From positions 2,294,001 through 2,358,000 of the forward strand of contig NZ_QASA01000001.1 in NCBI RefSeq assembly GCF_003340495.1: DNA of 64,000 nt, read 5' to 3'. How positions within the stretch are numbered: position 1 is the stretch's first letter; each line of letters begins with the position of its first letter. Of this stretch, positions 42,212-50,493 are shown piece after piece. Source of the DNA: Adhaeribacter pallidiroseus. Its GTDB lineage: Bacteria > Bacteroidota > Bacteroidia > Cytophagales > Hymenobacteraceae. The notes beneath the pieces were generated by a model. It was given only the letters and a program-made list of their open reading frames with translations, did no database searches and had not been told where the DNA came from. Position numbers and translations under genes: made by a program.

Positions 42212-43375
42212 ATGATGCAGGGAGATTATAATCCTTTAGAAACTGCTACAGAAACTATTACTAAAGAATTGTATGGTGATTTTAAAAAATGGGCGCTTTC
42301 AGTAGTGGGCCCTATCCAAAAGGTTATAAATCATTTAAAAAAAATTAGGTATTATAATCTATTCGATCTATTAAGCGACATTTCGAATAATTCTATTAGA
42401 AATGGTCAACTAGTTGAAATTGAATGCAAGTTCTCTTCTTTTGGGCCATTTTTAAAGCAATTGTACATAAGCCCTATATCTGGAAGTAATACATTAAATA
42501 GGCTTGGCCCAACTATTGAATCGGATAATTTTGTGTTTAGCTTATTTGCGCAAACTACCACGCATTTAACCCCAGTAGGATTGTACCCGGCAATCTCAAA
42601 TACGGCCTCCCAGGTTCAGCTTTACCCCTCCAATGCTGAAGCTTTAGGTTTTTTCGGCCCATTTCCAGGCGTCAATAATATGGTACCTTCCTTTAATGCC
42701 CTAATAAAACCTGAATTTTTAAACGATGCCCATAAGCCTTGCAAGTTAACGGGTAGAATCAGGTTTGTAAATCAACATAACTTTATTCAGGCAGGTTTCA
42801 AGTTAGAAGAATACGAAGCTATTAGGAGCATGAATAATATTTGGTTTTTAGATGCTACAAAGGACGAAAGCGAATGTAGCTTGATTGAAAACGAAGTTAA
42901 ACAGCTTTGGGGTGGCCTATATTCAGCTGGCCATCTTGAAATAGAAGGCTCACTTCCGCTTACTACTTTAGTGGATAATTACATCAATAAGTTAGGCCCA
43001 CTTGTAAAGAATATAGAAGTAGTTCAAAATACAGCTGGAAATAAGGAAGTAAACCTTTTTGGAATAGGTTTCAGAATGGTTCAGCACATTAATAAAAGTG
43101 GGCTTTATGCTCTTCACTACGACATTGATATTGGAACCAATTACTCTAAACAGAAAGAAGAATTTGATAACTTAATTAATGCCGTTCATTCATCAATAAT
43201 AGAAGCATGTCAAAAGGAATCAGCTAAAGTATTAAATCCTAATGATTTAGATTTCAATTACTCCAATAGTAGCGAAAGTTTTAGAATACTTGAGTCAATG
43301 GGTGCTAAAAATATAAAAGATCCTTTAGCTATAGCAATTAGAAAATGGACGCAAGGTAAGACTACTAAAAATTAA
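42212..43375 (+). CDS. Unknown AT-rich cargo protein beside PARIS-like gene
   Basis: About 387 residues from ATG 42212 (MMQGDYNPLETATETITKEL); an upstream ATG at 42155 adds 19. I recognise no family. Two similar beta-rich stretches (GQLVEIECKFSSFGPFLKQL and HKPCKLTGRIRFVNQHNF) suggest an OB- or barrel-like domain. A mid region FSLFAQTTTHLTPVGLYPAI is notable. No membrane segment or nuclease motif is visible. It lies between the repressor and the PARIS-like gene on the same strand with about 90-bp gaps, so a defence or sensor role is a guess from context. Confidence 0.7.
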   Translation: MMQGDYNPLETATETITKELYGDFKKWALSVVGPIQKVINHLKKIRYYNLFDLLSDISNNSIRNGQLVEIECKFSSFGPFLKQLYISPISGSNTLNRLGPTIESDNFVFSLFAQTTTHLTPVGLYPAISNTASQVQLYPSNAEALGFFGPFPGVNNMVPSFNALIKPEFLNDAHKPCKLTGRIRFVNQHNFIQAGFKLEEYEAIRSMNNIWFLDATKDESECSLIENEVKQLWGGLYSAGHLEIEGSLPLTTLVDNYINKLGPLVKNIEVVQNTAGNKEVNLFGIGFRMVQHINKSGLYALHYDIDIGTNYSKQKEEFDNLINAVHSSIIEACQKESAKVLNPNDLDFNYSNSSESFRILESMGAKNIKDPLAIAIRKWTQGKTTKN

Positions 43376-43463
43376 ATTATTAACCTTTTAACTTTATAGT
43401 TAAAAACTTATATCCTTTTAATAGAGGAGTAGTCTTAATTCATTTATATAGTTTAATACTTAT

Positions 43464-45077
43464 ATGAATTTAATTATACCTAATAAACTAGACAATATTA
43501 ATACAAACAATATAGAAATTGTTAAAAGCTTAGTACTAATCGGAGCTAATGGAACTGGTAAAACGAGATTTGGAACATGGATTGAACAAAAGAACTCTAC
43601 AATTACACACCGTATTTCAGCACAGAGATCTTTATCAATGCCTAAAGCATCAAGTCCGACCCTTAAGCAAATAGCAGAATATTCATTTAGATATGGCCAT
43701 TTTCAAGAATCAAGCAATTTAGATTGGCATGAAGCATATGGAAGAAATATATTTAGGTGGCAAAACAACCCTAATACAAGTCTCCTAAATGACTATGAAC
43801 AACTTATGGTTCTTCTTCAAACTGAAGAATTTGAAGAATCTACTGCTTTCAGGGTAAAATCGAAAACAAATTCTGAAATACCACCAGTTACCAAATTAGA
43901 TAAAATTCAAAATATTTGGGAACAAATACTTCCACATCGAAAACTGTTTTTTAAATCTGGTACAGTTGAAGCAGCTTTAACGGAATCTGATGCTTCAAAT
44001 TACAATGCATCAGAGATGAGTGATGGAGAAAGGGTAATTTTTTACCTCATAGGTCAAGCTATATGTGCACCAGTTAATTCCATCATAATTATTGATGAAC
44101 CCGAAACTCACTTACATAAATCAATTGTAAATGCCCTCTGGGATAAAATAGAATTAGAACGTCCTGATTGCATTTTTGTATATCTCACACATGATATTGA
44201 TTTTGCGATAGGAAGAACAGATAGTAAAAGAATCTGGCTTAGATCTTACCAAAATGAAAATTTATGGAATTATGAGATACTAGAGGATCAAGATTCGATT
44301 CCCGAAGGTGTTTACCTTGAGATTTTAGGTAGTAGAAAGCCGATATTATTTATAGAGGGTACTAATAAATTTAGTGTTGATATAAAATTGTATCCTCAAA
44401 TATATCCTGAATATACAATTAAACCACTAGGTGGATGCCAAAAGGTTTTAGAAGCTACTAAGGCATTTAATGACCTACAAAGTTTTCACCATATAACTGC
44501 TAAGGGAATAATTGATAGAGATCGCCGGACTGATGAAGAAGTAGCTAGATTAAATGAGAATATCTATGTAGCTGATGTTACCGAGGTTGAAAATCTTCTG
44601 TTAAAAGAACCTGTCATTAAAACAGTTGCAAAAAAGATGGATAAAACTCCAGAAATGGTTTTTGACCAAACTAAGCAAAAGGTAATTGAACTATTTAGCA
44701 GAGATTTAGAGAATCAGACTTTACTTCATACTCAGCATACCATTAAGAAAACTCTGGAACAAAGACTTAATACCAGCAGTGCTACCATTACAGAGCTCAA
44801 AGACAAATTTGCAAACATACCTCAGTTTTTAGAGCCAGAAACTATTTACAATGAAAAGAAAGCCCACTTTCAAACCTTGATAGACAATAATGATTATAAT
44901 GGCATATTAAAAATTTACAATAATAAAGGCTTATTACCAGAATGTAGAGTAATACAAAATTGCGACTTGAAAGATAAAGAAGCTTACCTGAATGCAGTTA
45001 TATCATTATTAAAGAAAAACGAAGAAGATGGTATTGCTATTCGCAACTGTATTCGGGAAAGTGTAGGATTAACGTAA
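43464..45077 (+). CDS. Fused ABC ATPase-DUF4435 protein, PARIS-like (AriA-AriB)
   Basis: A 537-residue two-domain protein. Residues 1-285 are an ABC-type ATPase: Walker A GANGTGKT (27-34), signature MSDGER (185-190), Walker B IIIIDEPE (207-214), H-loop His243. Residues 290-537 match the DUF4435/TOPRIM plan: ILFIEGT (Glu298), GG at 323-324, DRD at 351-353, and Glu375. In PARIS, AriA senses anti-restriction phage proteins and releases the AriB toxin nuclease; fused versions are known. The gene is AT-rich and stands alone in the prophage cargo region. A related but different ATPase-TOPRIM system such as an OLD-like nuclease is the alternative. Confidence 0.75.
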   Translation: MNLIIPNKLDNINTNNIEIVKSLVLIGANGTGKTRFGTWIEQKNSTITHRISAQRSLSMPKASSPTLKQIAEYSFRYGHFQESSNLDWHEAYGRNIFRWQNNPNTSLLNDYEQLMVLLQTEEFEESTAFRVKSKTNSEIPPVTKLDKIQNIWEQILPHRKLFFKSGTVEAALTESDASNYNASEMSDGERVIFYLIGQAICAPVNSIIIIDEPETHLHKSIVNALWDKIELERPDCIFVYLTHDIDFAIGRTDSKRIWLRSYQNENLWNYEILEDQDSIPEGVYLEILGSRKPILFIEGTNKFSVDIKLYPQIYPEYTIKPLGGCQKVLEATKAFNDLQSFHHITAKGIIDRDRRTDEEVARLNENIYVADVTEVENLLLKEPVIKTVAKKMDKTPEMVFDQTKQKVIELFSRDLENQTLLHTQHTIKKTLEQRLNTSSATITELKDKFANIPQFLEPETIYNEKKAHFQTLIDNNDYNGILKIYNNKGLLPECRVIQNCDLKDKEAYLNAVISLLKKNEEDGIAIRNCIRESVGLT

Positions 45078-45163
45078 TTTAAGATTGGAATTAGGCAGCG
45101 ATTGCTTAATAATTTGATGTGCCTGATGTTAGGGAAAGATGAAGACTTTATAATTGTATTACA

Positions 45164-45382
45164 ATGGATGACAATCGCATGTATGAGGTAATGGTGGAAA
45201 TGCTGGCCGAGCAGCGCATTACTAATCAAAAATTAGCCTCGCTGGAAGAGGCGCAAATTAAACATAGCTTGGAACTTCAAATGCTGAATCGGTCTATGTT
45301 AAAGATTTCGGACCAGCTAAATCACTTCGCTGAACACGAAACACGCATCCGACACATTGATAACATACTTAAAATTGCCTAA
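45164..45382 (+). CDS. Small coiled-coil protein
   Basis: A 72-residue helical protein (MVEMLAEQRITNQKLASLEE; LQMLNRSMLKISDQLNHFAE). It resembles small helical proteins common in Bacteroidota mobile elements. No function is known. Confidence 0.6.
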   Translation: MDDNRMYEVMVEMLAEQRITNQKLASLEEAQIKHSLELQMLNRSMLKISDQLNHFAEHETRIRHIDNILKIA

Positions 45383-45452
45383 GCAAGCGATTGTCGCTAT
45401 TTCATTCTAGCTAGTTGCTATTGAAATTTATATATTTTAATAAATTAAAATT

Positions 45453-46379
45453 ATGGCAAAGGAAAAGGAAGAACCTACTGCTAATCAAAAGCATGAATCG
45501 GAAGATAAAAAAACACCTGATAAAAAGCCCACTTGTGGTCTAATTATGCCAATAAGTGCCATTGGCAATTTACTTGAAAATCATTGGAGGGAGGTCAAGA
45601 ACATATTAGTCAGCACAATTAGTGAATTAGGATTTGAAGCAAAATTAGTCAGTGAAGATCAAGACATAGGTGTCATTCATAACCGAATCGTTAACAATAT
45701 TTATAATAGCGATATAGTAGTTTGCGACATAAGTGAAAAGAATCCTAACGTTATGTTTGAATTGGGATTACGATTAGCATTTGATAAACCAACCATCTTG
45801 ATTAAAGACGAGGCTACAAGTTATCCTTTTGACATAGGCTTAATTGAACATATTCCATACCCAAGGGATTTAAGGTATTACGGCGTGGAAAAATTTAAAG
45901 CTGATATTAGGGAAAAGTTGCCAGCAACATACGAAAAATCTAAATCTGGTGAAGGTTATACAACATTTTTAGGACACTTCAAAAACATTAAACCAGCTAA
46001 GCTACAAGATAAAGAGGTAACAGGAATAGAATTTGTTATGAGACAATTACAAGACATCCAATCTCAAATTAGGAATATATCATTGAGCAATTCTTCAAAT
46101 GATTATTATAAAAAGTTAATAACCTATAATCAAAAATTGAATAAATTAAAAATTAACTCTTCAAGGGCTACTGATGATGAAGTACGATTTAGAGCAACAG
46201 TTAGAGATGAGTTTTTCAAATTTTTTGCTGAAAATAATATTCCTGTAGATAATGTAAAACAAGATGAAGTATTCTATTCAGTGTTGAACTATATATTTGA
46301 CAATATAAAATATACAGATTACGATATTGCAGATATAGTTGATGTTGTTCAAAGATTACAAAGGGATGTTTATAGATAG
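45453..46379 (+). CDS. Deoxyribosyltransferase/TIR-like domain protein, candidate effector
   Basis: A 308-residue protein. A charged, disordered N-terminus (to about 26) is followed by a Rossmann-like domain of the nucleoside-2-deoxyribosyltransferase/TIR-like superfamily (28-155): LIMPISAIGN, the DIVVCDISEKNPNVMFELGL box (Asp87, Asp92, Glu103) and PTILIKDE. The C-terminal half is helical without a known motif. Related domains act as NAD- or nucleotide-processing effectors in bacterial immunity. AT-rich like the PARIS-like gene, it is likely part of the same island. Specific chemistry is not deducible. Confidence 0.7.
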   Translation: MAKEKEEPTANQKHESEDKKTPDKKPTCGLIMPISAIGNLLENHWREVKNILVSTISELGFEAKLVSEDQDIGVIHNRIVNNIYNSDIVVCDISEKNPNVMFELGLRLAFDKPTILIKDEATSYPFDIGLIEHIPYPRDLRYYGVEKFKADIREKLPATYEKSKSGEGYTTFLGHFKNIKPAKLQDKEVTGIEFVMRQLQDIQSQIRNISLSNSSNDYYKKLITYNQKLNKLKINSSRATDDEVRFRATVRDEFFKFFAENNIPVDNVKQDEVFYSVLNYIFDNIKYTDYDIADIVDVVQRLQRDVYR

Positions 46380-46394
46380 TTTTTTAAATATATT

Positions 46395-46526
46395 GTGCAA
46401 GTAAAACGCTACCTGGATAAAACCAAGGCAAATAAGTTAGGTATGGCCCCTATTTACCTGGTGGTTCATTGGGATGGTAATAGAACCAAGCTATTTCCTA
46501 ATGAAAAAACCCATGTGGATGCCTGA
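46395..46526 (+). pseudogene. Integrase N-terminal remnant
   Basis: The frame from GTG 46395 encodes VQVKRYLDKTKANKLGMAPI and continues to a TGA at 46526. It matches the first 43 residues of the resident integrase (MQVKRYIITSKVNKLGMAPI) at most positions. The rest of the gene is missing. It marks an earlier integrase copy. Confidence 0.85.
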
Positions 46527-46647
46527 TGAAATTATTGCCAATCTCAAGATCTGTGAATCGGAAAAGGCTGGTTTACAGGAGCAATTAAGATTAAAAGACC
46601 AATTATTGGCCATGAAGGATGAGTTAATAAATCAGTTAAGAAAGTAA
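46519..46647 (+). pseudogene. Repressor C-terminal remnant fused to integrase scar
   Basis: A 42-residue coiled-coil frame (MPDEIIANLKICESEKAGLQ ... LAMKDELINQLRK) resembles the C-terminal helix of the CI-like repressor (LQHELELCQRENSHLKN). No HTH precedes it. It overlaps the integrase remnant, so a deletion probably joined the start of one gene to the end of another. Confidence 0.55.
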
Positions 46648-46659
46648 GAAAGTAAGAAA

Positions 46660-46878
46660 ATGAGAACAGTAGAAATATCAGTAAAGGATCAGGATTTCTC
46701 CAGGTTGCAAAGCATTTTGAAGCAACTAGATTTTATTGAAGCAATAAAGGAAAAAGAAAAAACGCCTATTTCGGAAACTGCTTTGCTATCCGAGCAAGCT
46801 TTAGCTGAAGATTGGGATAGTGAAGAAGACAGCCGGTATGAACAATTATATAAAAATACAGCTCAAGGCACTACCTAA
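46660..46878 (+). CDS. Antitoxin of PemK/MazF pair
   Basis: A 72-residue acidic protein (MRTVEISVKDQDFSRLQSIL; LLSEQALAEDWDSEEDSRYE). The C-terminal ALAEDWDSEEDSRYEQL tail is typical of small antitoxins that wrap MazF-like toxins. The toxin start follows the stop directly. Confidence 0.8.
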   Translation: MRTVEISVKDQDFSRLQSILKQLDFIEAIKEKEKTPISETALLSEQALAEDWDSEEDSRYEQLYKNTAQGTT

Positions 46879-47214
46879 ATGAAGTACAAACAAGGCGATA
46901 TTGTCTGGATTAATTTTCCTTTTACGGATGGTAGTCAATCTAAACCTCGGCCAGCCTTAATTCTATCAAATACCCGAGTTAATGACACCGGTGATTATAT
47001 CTTGGTACAGATAACTTCCAAGGTAAGAAATGATGGATTATCGCTGGCTATTTCAGTTAATGACTATCGGCTATCGCCACTGCTATTAACTAGCTATGTC
47101 CGAATCCACCGAATTTTTACCTCCAATGAAGCCCTTATTTCGAGTAAAATATCAGCCGTAACGGATAGATTCACACAAAAAGTGATAAATCAGCTAATAC
47201 TCCTACTGCAATAG
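46879..47214 (+). CDS. PemK/MazF-family endoribonuclease toxin
   Basis: A 111-residue PemK-like protein: QGDIVWINFPFTDGSQSKPR, PALILSNTRVNDTGDYILVQ, then SYVRIHRIFTSNEALI. It begins immediately after the antitoxin stop. It likely stabilises the prophage or acts in defence. Confidence 0.9.
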   Translation: MKYKQGDIVWINFPFTDGSQSKPRPALILSNTRVNDTGDYILVQITSKVRNDGLSLAISVNDYRLSPLLLTSYVRIHRIFTSNEALISSKISAVTDRFTQKVINQLILLLQ

Positions 47215-47260
47215 GCTGGATTACTAAAGGAAATAAATAACCTGTTAAAATATAAAATAA

Positions 47261-47821
47261 ATGAGCATAACGAAAATAAAGCAAATTGAAGATTTAAAAG
47301 TATCACTTAATGATATCAAAGCTTCGTTAGCTGAAGCGGTAAAAAATTCTAAAGAAAAATTTTCTAAATCTGTAGGTCAAGAATATGAAGACTTTTTTAA
47401 AGGAAAGGGATTTATAGTTGATTCATTATCAAATTTTAGCGGAAAAATTGCAAGCTATGGTACTTATTCAATTACCTTAAAATTTCCAAATTCTGATTTT
47501 ACTTCTTATAAATTAGATTTACCTGAACCTAATCAGGCAGCTTACCTTATCAAAATATTTTCCAAAAACATTCCTACAGGAAATACTAGTAGGATTATCC
47601 CACAAGAACCTGATCAAAGGCTTAATGCAGAAATTCAGTTTTTACAAGAACAAATATTTATTGCCAAGAAGGAAAAGGAAAATGCATCTTCTGAAAAGTA
47701 TTATTTCCAAGTAACCAATGATGTTAGTAGCCGACAAATGATGTATTCAGGCCCACCAAAAAGCTATAAAAAGGATTTTGAAAGCTTCACAGACTTACTT
47801 CAGGAATTAATAAAGGATTAG
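47261..47821 (+). CDS. Unknown AT-rich protein between TA pair and integrase
   Basis: A 186-residue protein with a helical N-terminus (MSITKIKQIEDLKVSLNDIK), a short beta region (GKIASYGTYSITLKFPNSDF) and a helical, charged C-terminal part. No family is recognised. It lies 33 bp before the integrase. Confidence 0.65.
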   Translation: MSITKIKQIEDLKVSLNDIKASLAEAVKNSKEKFSKSVGQEYEDFFKGKGFIVDSLSNFSGKIASYGTYSITLKFPNSDFTSYKLDLPEPNQAAYLIKIFSKNIPTGNTSRIIPQEPDQRLNAEIQFLQEQIFIAKKEKENASSEKYYFQVTNDVSSRQMMYSGPPKSYKKDFESFTDLLQELIKD

Positions 47822-47853
47822 TAAAACAAAAAAATTTAGAGTTCCTGAAGTTA

Positions 47854-49248
47854 ATGCAAGTAAAACGCTACATCATAACTAGCAAAGTAAATAAGTTGGG
47901 TATGGCTCCCATCTACCTAACGGCTAGTTGGGATGGCAAGCGCTTGAAGTTATTTCCGGAAGAAAAAGTACACCTGGAGGCTTGGGATAATAAACTGAAA
48001 AAAGTTAAACCAAAGCAAACCTATACCACTCGGATTAATGGTAAGCTGGAAGCTGTTGAAATTGCCTTAACGGAGTTGTATGATAATGCCCGAAAAGCCA
48101 ATAAAGCATTAACCGAAGCAGAAGTTAAAACGGAATTTGACAAGGCTGCCGGTTTTACCGTCATATCTGCCCAAGAGTTATCTGCTAGTGCCAAGAAAAT
48201 TTTACAGCACCTTTCACCAAAAAAGGAAGCCGAACCCGAATTGGAATCACCCTTTCTCCAGCTCATGGATAGCTGGATTAATCACAAAAAATTAGAGAGG
48301 GATTCTAAAGGCAACCGGTTAGAAGCAAGCACCATCACCGCCTTAAAAGCTAGCCGTGATCGCTTAATAGATTTTGAAGCTACTACCAAATTTAAGCTTA
48401 CTCTGGCTAAAATGGATAACCTATTTTTTCAGGCATTTTTAAATTATATGCTAGAAAATTTGGGCCAAAGTATAAACACGGTTGGCAAACACATCAAGCG
48501 ATTGACTGAATTTTTAGAGTGGTGCGAAGATCAGGATTTGGAAGTTAACCGGAAGTACCGCAAAATGTCGGTAACCGAGGAATACCAAGAGGTTGAATCG
48601 CTAACCGAAGAGGAAGTTCACCTGATTTACAATCTGGATTTTAGAACCCAACAAGCCGTTGATTTTGTCAAGCAATGTTTTCGGGAAGAATATAAGAAAG
48701 AAATTAACCGGCTCATGCTGGCCCAGCGCATTAAAGTTTTGGAAGAAATGCAGGATGTTTTCTTGTTCCTCTGCTATTCCGGAATGCGAATTTCTGATGC
48801 TTTTACTTTTACGCCGAAGGATATCCATAATGGAATTATCAAAATTAAAGCGGGTAAAACCAAGAAGCATAATATCTGGTGCTACATTCCTTACTACGAC
48901 GATGCTATTTTTAAGCCGGTGGAGATTGTAACCAAGTACCAAGGCAAATACAACACCTGCCTACCGGTAAATAAAGGCATTAATTCCTATTTAAAATATA
49001 TTGGTAAGTTCGCCGGCATAACCAGGTTAGAGCTTACTACTAAGATTGGCCGCAAAACGTTTGCCACCTTAAAGCTCTACCAAGGGGTGCCTGATCGGAT
49101 GGTTATGCAGGCCACCGGCCACAAAACCGAGAAAGCATTTGTGCGCTACATCGGCGTTAACACCATTAAGCTGCTGGAAAATTTTCAAAAGAGATCCCAA
49201 ATTTCGGTGCCAGTTTCGGTGCCACTTTTGGAAGAACAGAATAATTAA
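47854..49248 (+). CDS. Tyrosine integrase (phage integrase, Bacteroidota type)
   Basis: A 464-residue site-specific recombinase. It has an N-terminal arm-binding domain (1-90), a core-binding SAM-like domain (about 130-235) and a catalytic domain (about 245-445). Catalytic residues are Arg312 in CYSGMRISDAF, Lys335 in KAGKTKKH, KxxR at 397-400 (TTKIGRKTFA, Lys in place of the usual His), His423 in ATGHKTEKAF and the nucleophile Tyr432. Its last codons contain the arm-type repeat also present at the left end, and attR lies about 90 bp downstream. Confidence 0.95.
   Translation: MQVKRYIITSKVNKLGMAPIYLTASWDGKRLKLFPEEKVHLEAWDNKLKKVKPKQTYTTRINGKLEAVEIALTELYDNARKANKALTEAEVKTEFDKAAGFTVISAQELSASAKKILQHLSPKKEAEPELESPFLQLMDSWINHKKLERDSKGNRLEASTITALKASRDRLIDFEATTKFKLTLAKMDNLFFQAFLNYMLENLGQSINTVGKHIKRLTEFLEWCEDQDLEVNRKYRKMSVTEEYQEVESLTEEEVHLIYNLDFRTQQAVDFVKQCFREEYKKEINRLMLAQRIKVLEEMQDVFLFLCYSGMRISDAFTFTPKDIHNGIIKIKAGKTKKHNIWCYIPYYDDAIFKPVEIVTKYQGKYNTCLPVNKGINSYLKYIGKFAGITRLELTTKIGRKTFATLKLYQGVPDRMVMQATGHKTEKAFVRYIGVNTIKLLENFQKRSQISVPVSVPLLEEQNN
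49206..49224 (+). repeat. Candidate integrase arm-type site, right end
   Basis: GGTGCCAGTTTCGGTGCCA, identical to 7282-7300, lies inside the integrase 3' coding end and encodes VPVSVP. Confidence 0.55.
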
Positions 49249-49306
49249 GGCACCTTAAAGAGAAAAGGCAATTTCTAAAAAAGTGCCTTTACGAATGTTT
49301 CTGTAA
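49247..49306 (+). terminator. Weak terminator after integrase
   Basis: AAGGCAC and GTGCCTT form a 7-bp stem over a loop of about 30 nt, without a strong T-run. Confidence 0.35.
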
Positions 49307-49338
49307 GGTTTGGTAAGGGCGCACGAAGCAGTTAAGAA

Positions 49339-49354
49339 TCCCGTCCGGACCGCA
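49339..49354 (+). repeat. attR core
   Basis: TCCCGTCCGGACCGCA, identical to the tRNA-Asp 3' end at 7225-7240. Confidence 0.92.
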
Positions 49355-49589
49355 AAAAAGTCCTTAGATTAATTTCTAAGGGCTTTTTTATTTTTATGGG
49401 TGCTACTTAACTTATACCATAAAAGGATTGTAATTTGCTTCATTGATTAATCTTTTTAAATCAACTAAAAAACTTTATTAGGTTAATTTACAAAGATTCT
49501 TTTGCGAATTTTACTTAGGTTATCTACAGATAACTTAAAATAAAACCCGAACAAATGATGCTGAGTTTGATTCTAGTTCATTAGTATAA
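49355..49589. other. Host gap right of attR with original tRNA-Asp terminator
   Basis: AAGTCCTTAGA and TCTAAGGGCTT form a hairpin followed by T6 (49356-49386): the native tRNA-Asp terminator displaced by integration. The rest is AT-rich with no gene seen. Confidence 0.75.
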
Positions 49590-50012
49590 TTATGCCGCTG
49601 AAGATACACTTATATTTACGTTCTTTAAAGCCGTAGCTAATTTATGAATAGCTTCTTCAATTTTCCGTACCTGGTCCGCGGAAGGATGTTTTAAACCTGA
49701 TGCATATTGCCGCACTAAGCTAGAATTTAGACCGGCCAGCTCAGCAATTTTAGACTGCTTCAAAAAGTTGAATTCCTGAAAAAAGGCTTGCACATCGTAC
49801 GTAAATTCAAATTTTAATTCTTTTACGTTAAATTGGTTCCAGGCCGCATCAGCAGCTCCTTCGTGCTGAATATAATCTTCAATTAATAAGATCAGGTTAG
49901 TCACAACCTCTTTGGTAGTTTCTCCCACCGTTAAAGGCATAAAGTCGCCAATGTCCTCTATGCGTGCCCAGAGCTCACTTTCATTCTTTTCGATAATTAC
50001 CGTTATTTTCAT
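49590..50012 (-). CDS. HicB-family antitoxin with HTH
   Basis: A 140-residue HicB protein: N-terminal KITVIIEKNESELWARIEDI and a C-terminal XRE-like HTH (KQSKIAELAGLNSSLVRQYA; SADQVRKIEEA) for autoregulation. It follows the HicA gene at 50045 by 32 bp on the same strand. It lies outside attR and is therefore host DNA. Confidence 0.85.
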   Translation of the reverse strand: MKITVIIEKNESELWARIEDIGDFMPLTVGETTKEVVTNLILLIEDYIQHEGAADAAWNQFNVKELKFEFTYDVQAFFQEFNFLKQSKIAELAGLNSSLVRQYASGLKHPSADQVRKIEEAIHKLATALKNVNISVSSAA

Positions 50013-50044
50013 CTTGGGGTGGTTTTTAGTAAAAGACTGCCAAG

Positions 50045-50230
50045 CTACTTTAACTCAGCTTGCTTCAGAATTGCATTAAGAGTACCAATTTTTAGATCTT
50101 GTTTTCCGTGGTCGGGTATTGGAATAGTCTCTAATTTCGTTGGATGCTTGAAAATCCGGTGGCTTCCTGTTTGTCTAACCTGGTACCAGCCATTCTTCTC
50201 GAGCAGCTTAATTAAATCCTTGGCTTTCAT
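50045..50230 (-). CDS. HicA-family toxin
   Basis: A 61-residue HicA mRNA interferase: MKAKDLIKLLEKNGWYQVRQ, then TGSHRIFKHP with the catalytic histidine, and IPIPDHGKQDLKIGTLNAIL. It has the normal family length and toxin-first order with the HicB at 49590. Confidence 0.92.
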   Translation of the reverse strand: MKAKDLIKLLEKNGWYQVRQTGSHRIFKHPTKLETIPIPDHGKQDLKIGTLNAILKQAELK

Positions 50231-50493
50231 ATTTTGAATGTAACAGAATCGTTACCTATTTGCAAAAATAATTTCATTCGCCGTAAATGAAATTAAATGT
50301 ATCTGTTACATTATCTAGGTTAATCTCTTGATCAAAATCTTTTCTTTGACTAATATTAGTATAATGGTTATCTGTTTAAATGAAAGACAGCAGTTATAAA
50401 TTTAAAAATTTTACCAGATAGATTTTAAAATTAAATTTAAGCAGATCATTAGCAGTCTTCTAGCAAAAAAACAATCTTATAATTTAAAAATAC

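Larger units (their letters stand above)
7225..49354. mobile_element. Tailed prophage integrated in tRNA-Asp
   Basis: The 16-bp core repeats bound about 42.1 kb. Inside are a tyrosine integrase (47854-49248), a CI-like repressor, an early operon, large and putative small terminase, portal, S49 protease-scaffold, major capsid, tail-tube-like proteins, tape measure, tail-tip and fibre proteins, endolysin and holin. This is a full structural set of a tailed virus, and the long tape measure suggests a siphovirus. Late genes all run leftward; integrase, repressor, serine recombinase and cargo run rightward. The cargo genes are visibly AT-richer than the structural genes. Two apparent frameshifts (8398-8402 and 34708-34712) leave it open whether the prophage is viable as read. 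Confidence 0.93.

Noticed and set aside
46395-46526. Functional small DNA-binding protein
   Set aside because: Its sequence is a truncated copy of the integrase arm-binding domain.
7225-49354. Phage satellite or conjugative element
   Set aside because: A full capsid, packaging, tail and lysis set is present and no conjugation gene is seen.
49590-50230. HicBA pair as prophage cargo
   Set aside because: It lies outside attR and the core repeat clearly ends the element at 49354.
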